This document shows, in pieces, positions 18,639 through 29,114 of a DNA stretch of 64,000 nucleotides. The DNA is taken from the NCBI RefSeq assembly GCF_029760955.1, contig NZ_CP121682.1:6448001-6512000 (forward strand), given 5' to 3'. A program made the translations under genes and the position numbers. The stretch comes from Streptomyces cathayae (GTDB taxonomy: Bacteria > Actinomycetota > Actinomycetes > Streptomycetales > Streptomycetaceae). The notes beneath the pieces are model-generated. The model searched no databases, was not told the DNA's origin, and worked only from the letters and a program-made list of their open reading frames with translations. Position 1 is the first letter of the stretch; each line of letters starts with the position of its first letter.

Positions 18639-19514
18639 TCACTTGGTGAGCGTGCAGGCGGCCAGCGTGTCCAGTCCGGCGGGGCGTTCGGCGGTGCGGC
18701 CGATGGCGGTGGCGATGCGGTTGATGGCGGCGACGCGTTTGTCCTGGAGGGGGCCGAGGATGGCGTTCTGGACGAAGTTGGGTCCGCCCTGGCCGACGGT
18801 GTCGGCGAGTCGTTTGTTGGCCTCGGTGATCTGGGTGTCGAGGTCGCCGAGGTTGCGGTCGACCTCGGCCCGGGCGGAGGCGGGGACGGCGGGGAGCCGC
18901 GGTGCGACGTCGGGACAGCTGATCGTGCCGGCGCCGGTGTTCCCGGTCTCACCGGCGCCCGCACCGGCTTCCTGGCCGTCCCCCTGGCCCGCGCCGCCGG
19001 CCGGCGGCGCGGTGGCCTCCTCGCCGTCCGCCCCTTCGCCGCCCGCGTTCCCGCCCGCCTCCGCCGCGCCTCCGGCGTCGAGCGTGCAGGGGGCGAGCGC
19101 GTCGAGTCCGGCGGGGCGTTCGGCGGTGCGGCCGATGGCGGTGGCGATGCGGTTGATGGCGGCGACGCGTTTGTCTTCGAGGGGGCCGAGGATGGCGTTC
19201 TGGACGAAGTTGGGTCCGCCCTGGCCGACGGTGTCGGCGAGTCGTTTGTTGGCCTCGGTGATCTGGGTGTCGAGGTCGCCGAGGTTGCGGTCGACCTCGG
19301 CCCGGGCGGAGGCGGGGACGGCGGGGAGCCGCGGTGCGACGTCGGGACAGCTGATCGTGCCCGGTTCCGCAAGTGTCCGGGCGCTCGCGGCGCTGTCCTC
19401 GGAGGACTCGCCGGCGAGGGCGGATCCGGCGATCACCGCGCCGGACAGTGCCACGGCGGCGGCGCCGATGAGGCCGACGCGACGCTTGTTGTACTTCGGA
19501 AGAGCCCTGGACAT
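18639..19514 (-). CDS. Secreted protein with two near-identical ~85-residue repeats
   Basis: The protein has 291 residues. A Sec signal peptide (residues 1-34, positively charged start then [18 protein letters not shown]) ends near ALA. Two domains of about 90 residues, each starting [17 protein letters not shown] and ending in a Cys shortly after ERPAGLD, are joined by a Gly/Ala/Glu-rich linker of about 50 residues. Each domain has one Cys near either end, likely a disulphide. They contain [20 protein letters not shown] helices. The repeats are almost identical even in DNA. I do not recognise a function. Confidence 0.8.
   Translation of the reverse strand: MSRALPKYNKRRVGLIGAAAVALSGAVIAGSALAGESSEDSAASARTLAEPGTISCPDVAPRLPAVPASARAEVDRNLGDLDTQITEANKRLADTVGQGGPNFVQNAILGPLEDKRVAAINRIATAIGRTAERPAGLDALAPCTLDAGGAAEAGGNAGGEGADGEEATAPPAGGAGQGDGQEAGAGAGETGNTGAGTISCPDVAPRLPAVPASARAEVDRNLGDLDTQITEANKRLADTVGQGGPNFVQNAILGPLQDKRVAAINRIATAIGRTAERPAGLDTLAACTLTK
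18674..18929. repeat. 256-bp direct repeat, copy 1
   Basis: It matches the copy 432 bp to the right at all but about two positions (CCTGG against CTTCG in one short segment). It encodes the second domain of the secreted protein. Confidence 0.85.
19106..19361. repeat. 256-bp direct repeat, copy 2
   Basis: Partner of the repeat at 18674. It encodes the first domain of the secreted protein. Near-identity including silent positions points to recent duplication or gene conversion. Confidence 0.85.
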
Positions 19515-19714
19515 GCGGATGCCTCACTCGGGTCGAGGGGTGGGGTCGGGTTTCGTCGGTGTCTTGGGGTGTCTCGGTCGTGCCGACGCGGCGCCTGCGT
19601 CCTGCGGAGATACGGGAAAGCGGTTTCCCGCGTTCAATCACCCCTGGAACCGCCCTAGGACCGCCCCGGCACCGCACCGAATCGCCCCGGAATCACCCTC
19701 CGGGCGGAGGCGGA

Positions 19715-19749
19715 TTGACGAATCATGCGCTCTCCTGCATACTCATGCA
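19715..19749 (+). promoter_or_regulatory. argG promoter and ARG box
   Basis: TTGACG and CATACT are 17 bases apart. Overlapping the -10 is the inverted repeat TGCAT-ACTC-ATGCA, a good candidate ARG box. ArgR binding there would block RNA polymerase. The region between 19515 and this promoter shows nothing else supported. Confidence 0.65.
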
Positions 19750-19779
19750 TATCAGCGAATGCACTGTAAGGAGAATCCC

Positions 19780-20973
19780 GTGACCGAGCGCGTCGTACTC
19801 GCCTACTCGGGCGGTCTGGACACCTCCGTCGCCATCGGCTGGATCGCCGAGGAGACGGGCGCCGAGGTCATCGCCGTTGCGGTCGACGTCGGCCAGGGCG
19901 GCGAGGACCTGGACGTCATCCGCAAGCGCGCGCTCGCCTGCGGTGCCGTCGAGGCCGAGGTCGCCGACGCCAAGGACGAGTTCGCCGACGAGTACTGCCT
20001 CCCGGCGATCAAGGCCAACGCCCTCTACATGGACCGCTACCCGCTGGTCTCCGCGCTGTCCCGGCCGACGATCGTCAAGCACCTCGTCGCCGCCGCCGAG
20101 AAGCACGGCGCCACCACCGTCGCCCACGGCTGCACCGGCAAGGGCAACGACCAGGTCCGCTTCGAGGCCGGCATCGTCGCCCTCGCCCCCGACCTGAAGT
20201 GCATCGCCCCGGTCCGCGACTACGCCATGACCCGCGACAAGGCCATCGCCTTCTGCGAGGCCAAGGGCCTGCCGATCGCGACCACGAAGAAGTCGCCGTA
20301 CTCCATCGACCAGAACGTCTTCGGGCGCGCCGTCGAGACCGGCTTCCTCGAGGACATCTGGAACGCGCCGATCGAGGACGTCTACGAGTACACGCAGAAC
20401 CCCGCCGTGGCGCGCGAGGCCGACGAGGTCGTCATCACCTTCAAGGAGGGCGTGCCGGTCGCCATCGACGGCAAGCCCGTCACCGTCCTCCAGGCCATCC
20501 AGCAGCTCAACGAGCGCGCGGGCGCCCAGGGCGTCGGCCGGATCGACATGGTCGAGGACCGCCTTGTCGGCATCAAGTCCCGCGAGGTGTACGAGGCCCC
20601 CGGCGCCATCGCGCTGATCACGGCCCACCAGGAGCTGGAGAACGTCACCGTCGAGCGCGAACTCGCCCGCTACAAGCGGCAGGTCGAGCAGCGCTGGGGC
20701 GAACTGGTCTACGACGGCCAGTGGTTCTCCCCGCTCAAGCGCGCCCTGGACGGCTTCATCACCGAAGCCAACCAGCACGTCAACGGAGACATCCGGATGA
20801 CCCTGCACGGCGGCCGGGCCGTCGTCACCGGCCGGCGCTCCGAGTCGTCGCTGTACGACTTCAACCTCGCCACCTACGACACCGGCGACACCTTCGACCA
20901 GGCGGCGGCCAAGGGCTTCATCGACATCTACAGCCTGTCGTCGAAGATCGCCGCCAAGCGCGACCTCGGCTGA
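19780..20973 (+). CDS. argG: Argininosuccinate synthase
   Basis: The protein has 397 residues. It joins citrulline and aspartate using ATP. The PP-loop is [17 protein letters not shown]. Other signatures are [16 protein letters not shown] and [17 protein letters not shown]. The GTG start is preceded by AAGGAG. It has its own ARG-box promoter rather than being part of argCJBD. Confidence 0.97.
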   Translation: MTERVVLAYSGGLDTSVAIGWIAEETGAEVIAVAVDVGQGGEDLDVIRKRALACGAVEAEVADAKDEFADEYCLPAIKANALYMDRYPLVSALSRPTIVKHLVAAAEKHGATTVAHGCTGKGNDQVRFEAGIVALAPDLKCIAPVRDYAMTRDKAIAFCEAKGLPIATTKKSPYSIDQNVFGRAVETGFLEDIWNAPIEDVYEYTQNPAVAREADEVVITFKEGVPVAIDGKPVTVLQAIQQLNERAGAQGVGRIDMVEDRLVGIKSREVYEAPGAIALITAHQELENVTVERELARYKRQVEQRWGELVYDGQWFSPLKRALDGFITEANQHVNGDIRMTLHGGRAVVTGRRSESSLYDFNLATYDTGDTFDQAAAKGFIDIYSLSSKIAAKRDLG

Positions 20974-21030
20974 CCGCCGGACGGGCCCTGCCGGCCTGAC
21001 CGCCTGACGGTCCGTCACGCACTACTCTGA

Positions 21031-22557
<1,527 letters not shown>

Positions 22558-22632
22558 TCACTCCGGTGTCGCAGGGGCATCGCGGGTTACGTTGGTCGGG
22601 CAGCCGCAAGGAGCCGACCGAACGGAGCCCCG

Positions 22633-23604
22633 ATGCCCTTCGCACGTCTGGCCACAGCCACTACCCCCACCTGCCATATCGGCCTGGGACTCGCCGCCGT
22701 CGGACGACCCGGTTACATCAACCTGGACCGCGACGCCGACCTCGGCGGCGACCGCAGCGTCGAGGCCCTGCGCACCCGCACCCACGACCTCCTCGACGCC
22801 GCCTACGCCCAGGGCGTCCGCTACTTCGACGCGGCCCGCTCCTACGGCCGGTCCGAGGAGTTCCTCGCCGAATGGCTGCGTGGCCGGCCCGACGCCGCCG
22901 ACGTCGTCATCGGCAGCAAGTGGGGCTACACGTACACCGCGGACTGGTCCACCGACGCCGAGCGGCACGAGGTCAAGGAACACTCCCTCGCCGCGTACGA
23001 GCGCCAGCGCGCCGAGTCCGACGCACTGCTCGGCGACCGGCTCGACCTCTACCAGATCCATTCGGTGACCCCGGACAGCCCCGCCCTCACCGACAAGGAC
23101 CTCCACGCCCGGCTCGCCGAGGCGGCGGCCCAGGGCCTCACCGTCGGGTTCTCCACCAGCGGCCCGGCCCAGGCGGACGCCATCCGCGCGGCGCTCGCCG
23201 TCACGGTCGAGGGCGAACCCCTCTTCCGTACCGTCCAGTCCACGTACAACGCGCTGGAGACGTCCGCCGAGCCCGCGCTGGCCGAGGCCCACGACGCCGG
23301 GCTCACGGTGATCGTCAAGGAGGGCATGGCCAACGGCCGGCTGGCCGCGGCCCACGCCCCCGACGCGCTCAGGGCCGTCGCCGCGGAGACCGGACTGGAC
23401 TGCGACGCCGTCGCCCTCGCGCTCGTGCTGCGCCGGCCCTGGGCCGGTGTCGTCCTCTCCGGTGCCGCCACCGTCGTCCAGCTCGCCTCCAACCTGCGAG
23501 CGGCGGCCGTCGACCTCGACGACGACCAGCTCTCCCGCCTCGCCGTGCTGCGCGAGGACCCGCACGCGTACTGGGAACGACGCGGACAGCTGGCCTGGCA
23601 CTGA
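22633..23604 (+). CDS. Aldo/keto reductase family protein
   Basis: The protein has 323 residues and a TIM-barrel NADPH oxidoreductase pattern: FDAARSYGRSEEFLAEWL holds the catalytic Asp and Tyr, VVIGSKWGY the Lys, and DLYQIHSV the His-containing strand. VILSGAA-type residues near the C-terminus (GVVLSGAATV) suit cofactor binding. The substrate is unknown. It is monocistronic with a strong hairpin directly after the stop. Confidence 0.85.
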   Translation: MPFARLATATTPTCHIGLGLAAVGRPGYINLDRDADLGGDRSVEALRTRTHDLLDAAYAQGVRYFDAARSYGRSEEFLAEWLRGRPDAADVVIGSKWGYTYTADWSTDAERHEVKEHSLAAYERQRAESDALLGDRLDLYQIHSVTPDSPALTDKDLHARLAEAAAQGLTVGFSTSGPAQADAIRAALAVTVEGEPLFRTVQSTYNALETSAEPALAEAHDAGLTVIVKEGMANGRLAAAHAPDALRAVAAETGLDCDAVALALVLRRPWAGVVLSGAATVVQLASNLRAAAVDLDDDQLSRLAVLREDPHAYWERRGQLAWH

Positions 23605-23607
23605 CAC

Positions 23608-23646
23608 GCCGACGGCGGACCGCTGCTGCAGCGGTCCGCCGTCGGC
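23608..23646 (+). terminator. Strong hairpin terminator
   Basis: GCCGACGGCGGACCGCTG pairs perfectly with its complement around CTG (18-bp stem). It lies between the convergent aldo/keto reductase and plsC genes and could serve both. It has no T tract, as is common in Streptomyces. Confidence 0.75.
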
Positions 23647-23672
23647 GTACGTGGTTCTCGCGGTGGGCGGGG

Positions 23673-24344
23673 TCAGGCGGCCTTCGCCTTGCTGGCGTAC
23701 ATGTCCACGTACTCCTGCCCGGACAGGCGCATGACCTCGGTCATCACCGAGTCGGTCACCGCCCGCAGGACGTAGCGGTCGCGGTCCATGCCCTCGTAGC
23801 GGGAGAACTCCATCGCCTCACCGAAGCGGACCGTGACCCTGCCCGGCCGGGGCAGGCCCGCGCCGCCCGGCTGCAGCTTGTCGGTGCCGACCATGGCGAA
23901 CGGGACGACGGGCGCGCCGGTCATCAGGGTGAGCCGCGCGATACCGGTGCGGCCCCGGTAGAGGCGGCCGTCGGGGGAGCGGGTGCCCTCGGGGTAGATG
24001 CCGAAGATCCTGCCCTCCTCCAGCACCCGACGGCCCGTCATCAGTGCCGCGACCCCGCCCCGGCCGCCGTCCCGGTCGACCGGGATCATGCCGACACCGG
24101 TGAAGAACCAGGCCATCACCCGGCCCTTGAGGCCCTTGCCGGTGACGTACTCGTCCTTGCCGATGAAGAAGACCTGACGGTCGCAGACGATCGGCAGGAC
24201 GATCGAGTCGATGAACGTGAGGTGGTTGCCCGCCAGGATGACCGGACCGTCACCCGGGATGTGCTCCGCACCCTCCACCCGTGGGCGGAACATCAGGCGC
24301 ATGACCGGGCCGAGCACTGCCTTGATGAGCGCGAAGCGGGACAA
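23673..24344 (-). CDS. 1-acylglycerol-3-phosphate O-acyltransferase (PlsC family)
   Basis: The protein has 223 residues from a TTG start. It would acylate lysophosphatidic acid in the inner leaflet of the membrane. NHLTFIDSIVLP supplies the catalytic H-x4-D, FFIGKDEY and GMIPVDRDGG lie in the substrate pocket, and YPEGTRSPDG is motif III. TTG 24344 was chosen because GGAGG is five bases upstream and relatives start MSRFALIKAVLGP. ATG 24395 would add 17 residues but lacks a ribosome-binding site. Confidence 0.85.
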   Translation of the reverse strand: MSRFALIKAVLGPVMRLMFRPRVEGAEHIPGDGPVILAGNHLTFIDSIVLPIVCDRQVFFIGKDEYVTGKGLKGRVMAWFFTGVGMIPVDRDGGRGGVAALMTGRRVLEEGRIFGIYPEGTRSPDGRLYRGRTGIARLTLMTGAPVVPFAMVGTDKLQPGGAGLPRPGRVTVRFGEAMEFSRYEGMDRDRYVLRAVTDSVMTEVMRLSGQEYVDMYASKAKAA

Positions 24345-24854
24345 CGGGTCCTCCGGTGTCGGGAATGCGGTATGAGTCTGTGCAGGCAAGGACATTACTC
24401 GCGGGCGAGGGGGGCGCGCACGTCGGGTCCACCGACGTGTCACGCCGTGCAGATACATGTTCACCTGTGGTGACGTGGTGTCGTACGGCCGTGACGCGCA
24501 CGACGTGATGTGAGGCACGTCGCGTCCGCAAGGGACGATCCGCGGCCTCGCCGGTCCGGGGTGCGGACACGGCCGGATCCAAGCACGCGCGCCCCGCGCA
24601 CTGCGGGAGGCGCGCCGTCGGCGGCATGCCCACGGGTACCCGGTACGACGCCCCCGAAGCCGGCGGACCGTCAGACCCCGCCCGGGGCACCCGTCCGGCA
24701 CACCAGCCCGACACGCCCGTCCGGAGCCCGACACGCCGGGCCCGGTCCGTACGCCATCCGGTGGCCCCCGCGTGTTCCGGTCGCGGTCTCCCGTTCGTCA
24801 TGCACGCGCCCCTACGATCACCCCGCACTGACGGTCGACGGCAGGAGGCACCTC
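24345..24854. other. Intergenic region between plsC and the GDPD gene
   Basis: These 510 bases contain divergent promoters by position. I see no supported gene, RNA or notable repeat; a long open frame on the minus strand is only the antisense extension of the plsC region. Confidence 0.4.
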
Positions 24855-26054
24855 ATGGGAACGCAGGAGTCGGACGAGCGGACGGGCCAGGCCGCGGGCG
24901 GCGGGACCGGGCGGCGGGCCCTCCTGGGCGCGGCGGTGCTCGGCGCGGGCGGCACCGTCCTCGGGCTGGGTGGCACGGCGAGAGCGGCCGAGGCCCGGCA
25001 CGCCGAGGGCCGCGGCGGCGGCGGACGGGGCGTCAAGGGCCTGCCCGTCCCGACCGTCATCGGCCACCGGGGGGCCAGCGGCTACCGGCCCGAGCACACG
25101 TTCGGCGCCTACGAACTGGCCCTCGACATGGGGGCCGACATCGTCGAGGCCGGCGACCTGGTGCCCACCAGGGACGGCCACCTCGTCTGCCGGCACGAGC
25201 CGGAGATCGGCGGCACCACGGACGTCGCGAGCCACCCGGAGTTCGCCGACCGCAAGCGCACCAAGCGGCTCGACGGCGTCTTTGTCACCGGCTGGTTCAC
25301 CGAGGACTTCACCCTCGCCGAACTCAAGACGCTCCGCGCCGTCGAGCGCATCCCCGCCAACCGCCCGCACAACACCCTCTACGACGGCCGCTGGGAGATC
25401 CCCACCTTCGAAGAGGTGCTGCGCTGGCAGAACGAGCAGACCCGCAAGCGCGGCAAGCAGGTCTGGATCTACCCCGAGCTCAAGCACCCCACCTACTTCC
25501 GCCGGCTGGGCCTGGGCACCGAGGAGCGCCTCGCCCGGCTGCTGCGCAAGCACGGCAAGGACAAGAAGAACTCGCCCGTCATCGTCCAGTCCTTCGAACC
25601 CACCAGCATCCAGCGGATGAGCAGGCTCGTCGGCAACCCGCTCGCCGTGCTGCTCTCCGGCGCGAACAGCCGCCCCTGGGACTTCGTCGAGAACGGCGAC
25701 CCGCGCACGGTGGCCGACCTCATCACGCCGGAGGGCCTGAAGGAGATCGCCTCCTACGCCCAGGGCATCGGCCCCACCCTGGACCTGGTCATCCCCCGGG
25801 ACGCGGCCGGAAACCTCACCGAGCCCACCGGCCTCGTCCGCGACGCGCACCGGGCCGGACTGATCCTGCACCCGTACACGATGCGCAACGAGAACCCCTT
25901 CCTGCCGGCGAACTTCCGCACGGGCGGCGACCCCGACGCCTACGGCGACGTCTTCGGCGCCTTCCGCACCTACTACGCCACCGGCATCGACGGCGTCTTC
26001 ACCGACCACCCGGACACCGCTCTGCTCGCCCGCGAGGACTTCGTCAACAGCTGA
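24855..26054 (+). CDS. Secreted glycerophosphodiester phosphodiesterase family protein
   Basis: The protein has 399 residues. The Tat-type signal peptide has R20-R21 followed by ALLGAAVLGAGG and an Ala-x-Ala site near 44. The GDPD barrel begins VIGHRGASGYRPEHTFGAYE with H71 and E80, and continues with HLVCRHEPEIGGTTD. It would hydrolyse glycerophosphodiesters outside the cell, supplying glycerol-3-phosphate. The usual E-x-D metal motif reads E98-AG-D101, one residue longer than normal. ATG follows AGGAGG. Confidence 0.85.
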   Translation: MGTQESDERTGQAAGGGTGRRALLGAAVLGAGGTVLGLGGTARAAEARHAEGRGGGGRGVKGLPVPTVIGHRGASGYRPEHTFGAYELALDMGADIVEAGDLVPTRDGHLVCRHEPEIGGTTDVASHPEFADRKRTKRLDGVFVTGWFTEDFTLAELKTLRAVERIPANRPHNTLYDGRWEIPTFEEVLRWQNEQTRKRGKQVWIYPELKHPTYFRRLGLGTEERLARLLRKHGKDKKNSPVIVQSFEPTSIQRMSRLVGNPLAVLLSGANSRPWDFVENGDPRTVADLITPEGLKEIASYAQGIGPTLDLVIPRDAAGNLTEPTGLVRDAHRAGLILHPYTMRNENPFLPANFRTGGDPDAYGDVFGAFRTYYATGIDGVFTDHPDTALLAREDFVNS

Positions 26055-26129
26055 GCGGCTCTGTCCCCTTCAGGGTGATTTCCGGCCGCTCCGGGCAACC
26101 GGGCCCGGGGCGGCCGTGTCGTTGGGTGT

Positions 26130-26633
26130 ATGCCCCATGACCTGGTCGCCGCCCTCCGTCCGCTGCTCACCGCGGAAGCCTCCGCCGAGGCGTACGCGTC
26201 CGGGGCCGAACCCGCCGACCTGGAACAGGCGGTCTGGCTGCGCCTCCTGGAACGCCTCGACGTCCACGGCCCGCCGCACGACCCGCAGGACTGGCTCCGC
26301 AGGGCCGTCCGCACCGAGGCCCGTCGCCGCCGCCGCGCCGTCCGGCACGAGAGGCCGTGCGCCGGTGACCCCGTGGATCCCGGCGACCCCCGCGACCGCG
26401 ACCCCGAACTCCTCGCCGTCGCCGCCGCCGGCCGCCGCACCCTGCGGGACGCGGTGCGCCGGCTGCCCGGCCGCTGCCCCCGGCTGCTGGAGGCGCTGCT
26501 GGCCCCGCATGACCCGACATACCGGGACATCGCAGGGGAGTTGGGTATCTCACAGGGCAGCCTGGGTCCGGAACGTTCCAGATGCCTGGGATGTCTTCGC
26601 CGATTGCTCGCGCCGGAGGTTGCGTCGCGTTGA
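26130..26633 (+). CDS. Sigma-70-like (region 4 HTH) small regulator
   Basis: The protein has 167 residues. An N-terminal segment DLEQAVWLRLLERLD resembles sigma region 2.1-2.2. The C-terminal PTYRDIAGELGISQGSLGPERSRCLGCLRRLL is a sigma region 4 helix-turn-helix. The region 2.3-2.4 promoter-melting part is poor, being Arg-rich, so it may be a specialised ECF factor or a sigma-like regulator. No anti-sigma gene is adjacent. Confidence 0.65.
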   Translation: MPHDLVAALRPLLTAEASAEAYASGAEPADLEQAVWLRLLERLDVHGPPHDPQDWLRRAVRTEARRRRRAVRHERPCAGDPVDPGDPRDRDPELLAVAAAGRRTLRDAVRRLPGRCPRLLEALLAPHDPTYRDIAGELGISQGSLGPERSRCLGCLRRLLAPEVASR

Positions 26634-26690
26634 GGACGGGGATAGGAGTGAGGGACCACAGGTGATCAGGTGAGCGGGAGGCGTGCGCAC

Positions 26691-27197
26691 ATGGGCATGA
26701 GCGTGACCATCTCTGCGGCGGCCGAGCAGGATGCCGAGCAGATCTTCAGGTTGCAGTACCTGTGCTTCCAGAGCGAAGCGGCGCTGTACGGCAATTACCG
26801 CATCGACCCGCTGGTCCAGAGTCTGGACTCGGTCCGTGAGGAGGTCGCCGCCGACCTGGTCTTCGTCGCCCGCCTCGGTGACGAGATCGTCGGCTCGGTG
26901 CACGGCAGGAGCACCGAGGACGCCGCCGCGGCCATCGGCAAGCTCTGTGTCCACCCCCGCCTCCAGGGGCACGGCATCGGCGCCCGGCTCCTGCGGGTCG
27001 CCGAAGCCGCCCTCGCCGACGAACGGGGCGCCAGGACCTTCCGCCTGCACACCGGGCACCGCAGCGAGAGCAATCTCCAGCTGTACAGCCGGGTCGGCTA
27101 CCAGCGGGTCGGGACGTCCGAGGGAGCGGACGGCGTACCGCAGATCGTCCTGGAGAAGTCGGCCGAGACGGCCGAGACGTACGCTGCCACCGCCTGA
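26691..27197 (+). CDS. GNAT-family N-acetyltransferase
   Basis: The protein has 168 residues from ATG with GGGAGG nine bases upstream; GTG 26670 is an alternative. The acetyl-CoA site is KLCVHPRLQGHGIGARLL, and SNLQLYSRVGYQRVG is the C-terminal motif B. The substrate is unknown; such proteins acetylate small amines, antibiotics or protein N-termini. Confidence 0.8.
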   Translation: MGMSVTISAAAEQDAEQIFRLQYLCFQSEAALYGNYRIDPLVQSLDSVREEVAADLVFVARLGDEIVGSVHGRSTEDAAAAIGKLCVHPRLQGHGIGARLLRVAEAALADERGARTFRLHTGHRSESNLQLYSRVGYQRVGTSEGADGVPQIVLEKSAETAETYAATA

Positions 27198-27208
27198 CCG
27201 GGTGGTCG

Positions 27209-27619
27209 TTACGCCGTGCGTGCCTTGCGCAGCCAGTACATGGCCGTGAGGGGCAGCAGCACGGGAATGAACAGGTACCCCATCCCGTAGTCCGACCACA
27301 CCGTCGCGTCGGGGAAGGCGGACGGGTCGACCAGGGTCCAGGTGCCGACCGTCAGGACGCCCACCAGCTCGGCGGCGCAGCACACCAGCGCCGCCCTGCG
27401 GGCCGCCTCCCCGCCGCGCACCAGGGTGTACGTGATGAATCCGTAGACCACCCCGGCGATCGCCGAGAGCGAGTAGGCGAGCGGCGCCCGGTCGAACTCG
27501 GTGGCGATCTGGTACGCGGAGCGCGACACGGCGCCGACGACCATCACCCCGTACAGCCACACCAGCAGCAGTCCGGGCCCGCCGATCAGCCGTGTCCCGG
27601 TCGGCTTCTGTTCCGTCAC
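27209..27619 (-). CDS. Small integral membrane protein (four helices)
   Basis: The protein has 136 residues from GTG. Four hydrophobic helices are centred near residues 20, 50, 80 and 115, and it ends with a basic tail WLRKARTA. Its start lies eight bases after the stop of the upstream membrane gene, whose last codons supply GGGGGAG as ribosome-binding site, so the two are coupled. I do not recognise a characterised family; the pairing suggests a small two-subunit complex. Confidence 0.65.
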   Translation of the reverse strand: MTEQKPTGTRLIGGPGLLLVWLYGVMVVGAVSRSAYQIATEFDRAPLAYSLSAIAGVVYGFITYTLVRGGEAARRAALVCCAAELVGVLTVGTWTLVDPSAFPDATVWSDYGMGYLFIPVLLPLTAMYWLRKARTA

Positions 27620-27626
27620 GGCCTTC

Positions 27627-27986
27627 TCAGCTCCCCCAGATGTCATGGAGCCGCACCTCCAGCACGGCCAGGACGACACCGCTCGCGGCCACCGTGATCG
27701 AGCCCCACCGGGTGCGCTCGGCCAGTGACATGAAGCCCGCCGCCGGGACGCACGCGAACGAGCCCAGCAGATACGCGAGGAAGATCGTCGTCCCCTGCTC
27801 CGGCTTCTCGCCCCGGGCCAGCTGCACGATCCCGACGATCAGCTGAACCAGCGTCAGCAGCGTGACCACGGCCATGCCGATGAAGTGCCAGTCCTTCGTC
27901 GGCTGATCCCGGTAGGCGGCCCAGCCGCACCAGGCGGCGAGCAGCAGCGCGGCGACGCCGGTCGTCAGCGTCAGGACATCAAGCAT
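27627..27986 (-). CDS. Small integral membrane protein (four helices)
   Basis: The protein has 119 residues starting MLDVLTLTTGVAALLLAAWC. Four predicted helices lie near residues 4-23, 35-57, 66-87 and 93-113, with a short basic loop. It is the first gene of a two-gene membrane operon and diverges from the HAD phosphatase with about 70 bp between starts. The function is unknown. Confidence 0.65.
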   Translation of the reverse strand: MLDVLTLTTGVAALLLAAWCGWAAYRDQPTKDWHFIGMAVVTLLTLVQLIVGIVQLARGEKPEQGTTIFLAYLLGSFACVPAAGFMSLAERTRWGSITVAASGVVLAVLEVRLHDIWGS

Positions 27987-28055
27987 GTCAGCGACCTTAT
28001 TACGCCGGAACGGCTCCACCGTGCCCGGCCCTGCCCGCACCGTATGGTCGATGGC

Positions 28056-28706
28056 ATGACCATCCACGCGCAAGCCCTCCTGTTCGACAACGACGGGACG
28101 CTCGTCTCCTCCCTCGAATCCGTGCAGCGCTGCTGGACGCGGTGGGCCGTGGAGTACGGGATCACGGCCGAGGAGTTCGGGCGGACCGAGCTGCACGGCC
28201 GGCCGGCCGTCGAGATAGCCGCCGACCTGCTGCCCGCCCGCGTCGTGCCGGAGGCCGTCGCGCGGATCGAGGACCTGGAGGTGGAGGACGTGCCGAACGG
28301 CGGGGCCGTTCTGCTGCCGGGCACCCGGGACCTCCTCGACGCGCTGCCTGCCGAGCGCTGGGCCGTCGTCACCTCCGCCACCCGGCGGCTGGCCGAGGCC
28401 CGCCTCGCCGCGGCCGGCATCCTGCCCAAGACCCTGGTGGCCGCCGACGACATCACCCGGGGCAAGCCCGACCCCGAGCCCTACCTGCTCGCCGCCCGGA
28501 CCCTCGGCGTGGACCCCGCGCACTGTGTCGTCTTCGAGGACGCCCCCGCCGGGCTCCAGGCGGGCCGGGCCGCCGGCATGACCACCGTGGCGTTGGCCAC
28601 AACCCACCAGGCCCACGAGCTGACCGCCGACCTGGTGGTGAAGGACCTGTCGGCGCTGTCCGCACTGGTCACGGACGCGGGGGTGGAGATCTCGGTACGC
28701 CCCTGA
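28056..28706 (+). CDS. HAD-superfamily phosphatase
   Basis: The protein has 216 residues. Motif I is LLFDNDGTLVSS; note the first catalytic Asp is followed by Asn-Asp (DNDGT), a common variant. Motif II is VVTSATRR, motif III is in GKPDPEPYL and motif IV is VVFEDAPAGLQAGRAAGM. A helical cap follows motif I. It probably acts on a small sugar phosphate or phosphoglycolate-like substrate. ATG 28044 would add four residues. Confidence 0.85.
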   Translation: MTIHAQALLFDNDGTLVSSLESVQRCWTRWAVEYGITAEEFGRTELHGRPAVEIAADLLPARVVPEAVARIEDLEVEDVPNGGAVLLPGTRDLLDALPAERWAVVTSATRRLAEARLAAAGILPKTLVAADDITRGKPDPEPYLLAARTLGVDPAHCVVFEDAPAGLQAGRAAGMTTVALATTHQAHELTADLVVKDLSALSALVTDAGVEISVRP

Positions 28707-28788
28707 CGTGCGGTCACCCATGTCCACGGCTGTCCAGAATGTGGACAGCGGTGTCCGGTCAGCAGTGAAGGTCTGCTTTACTGGCCGC

Positions 28789-28881
28789 ATGACCACGACG
28801 AGCGACCGCAGCCCCGCGACCGAGGTGCATCTGCAGCCCGGTGCCGGTTGTATGTGTCCGCTCCGAATGCGCGCCTTCTAG
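28789..28881 (+). CDS. Candidate 30-residue leader peptide upstream of metNIQ
   Basis: The frame starts MTTTSDRSPATEV and ends GCMCPLRMRAF before TAG. It contains a Cys-Met-Cys run and three Met in the last part, fitting for control of a methionine transporter by ribosome stalling. TTTACT at 28777-28782 would place the RNA start on or near this ATG, so it may be leaderless. No good ribosome-binding site is seen. Third-position G/C is high. Protein homology could not be tested. Confidence 0.5.
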   Translation: MTTTSDRSPATEVHLQPGAGCMCPLRMRAF

Positions 28882-29114
28882 AGGGCCCCCGCAGCACTTG
28901 AGCCTCGCGCCCCGAAGCGAGAGCCGGTTCCCGTCCGCCCGCGTGCCCCATCGGTCCCGCATGCGCGACGGAACCACGCCCCCGCGCACGTCTCCCCACG
29001 GCTCACCTCCGCCGCGCTCGGGAGAAGCCGTGCCGCGTACGGGCTGCTTTCGACCCTGAATGCCTCGTGCCGGCGCCACGACGTGTCGCGCACTCGACAG
29101 TGACGGATGTTCAC
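28882..29114 (+). other. Untranslated leader between the short peptide and metN
   Basis: The region holds small inverted repeats (CTCGC/GCGAG near 28906-28922; GGTTCC ... GGAACC over about 28924-28974) that could form alternative structures. I do not recognise a SAM riboswitch consensus. It may act as an attenuator linked to the leader peptide. Confidence 0.35.

Noticed and set aside
28706..29114. SAM riboswitch before metNIQ
   Set aside because: I could not place the conserved SAM-I/SAM-IV core elements; only minor inverted repeats are present.
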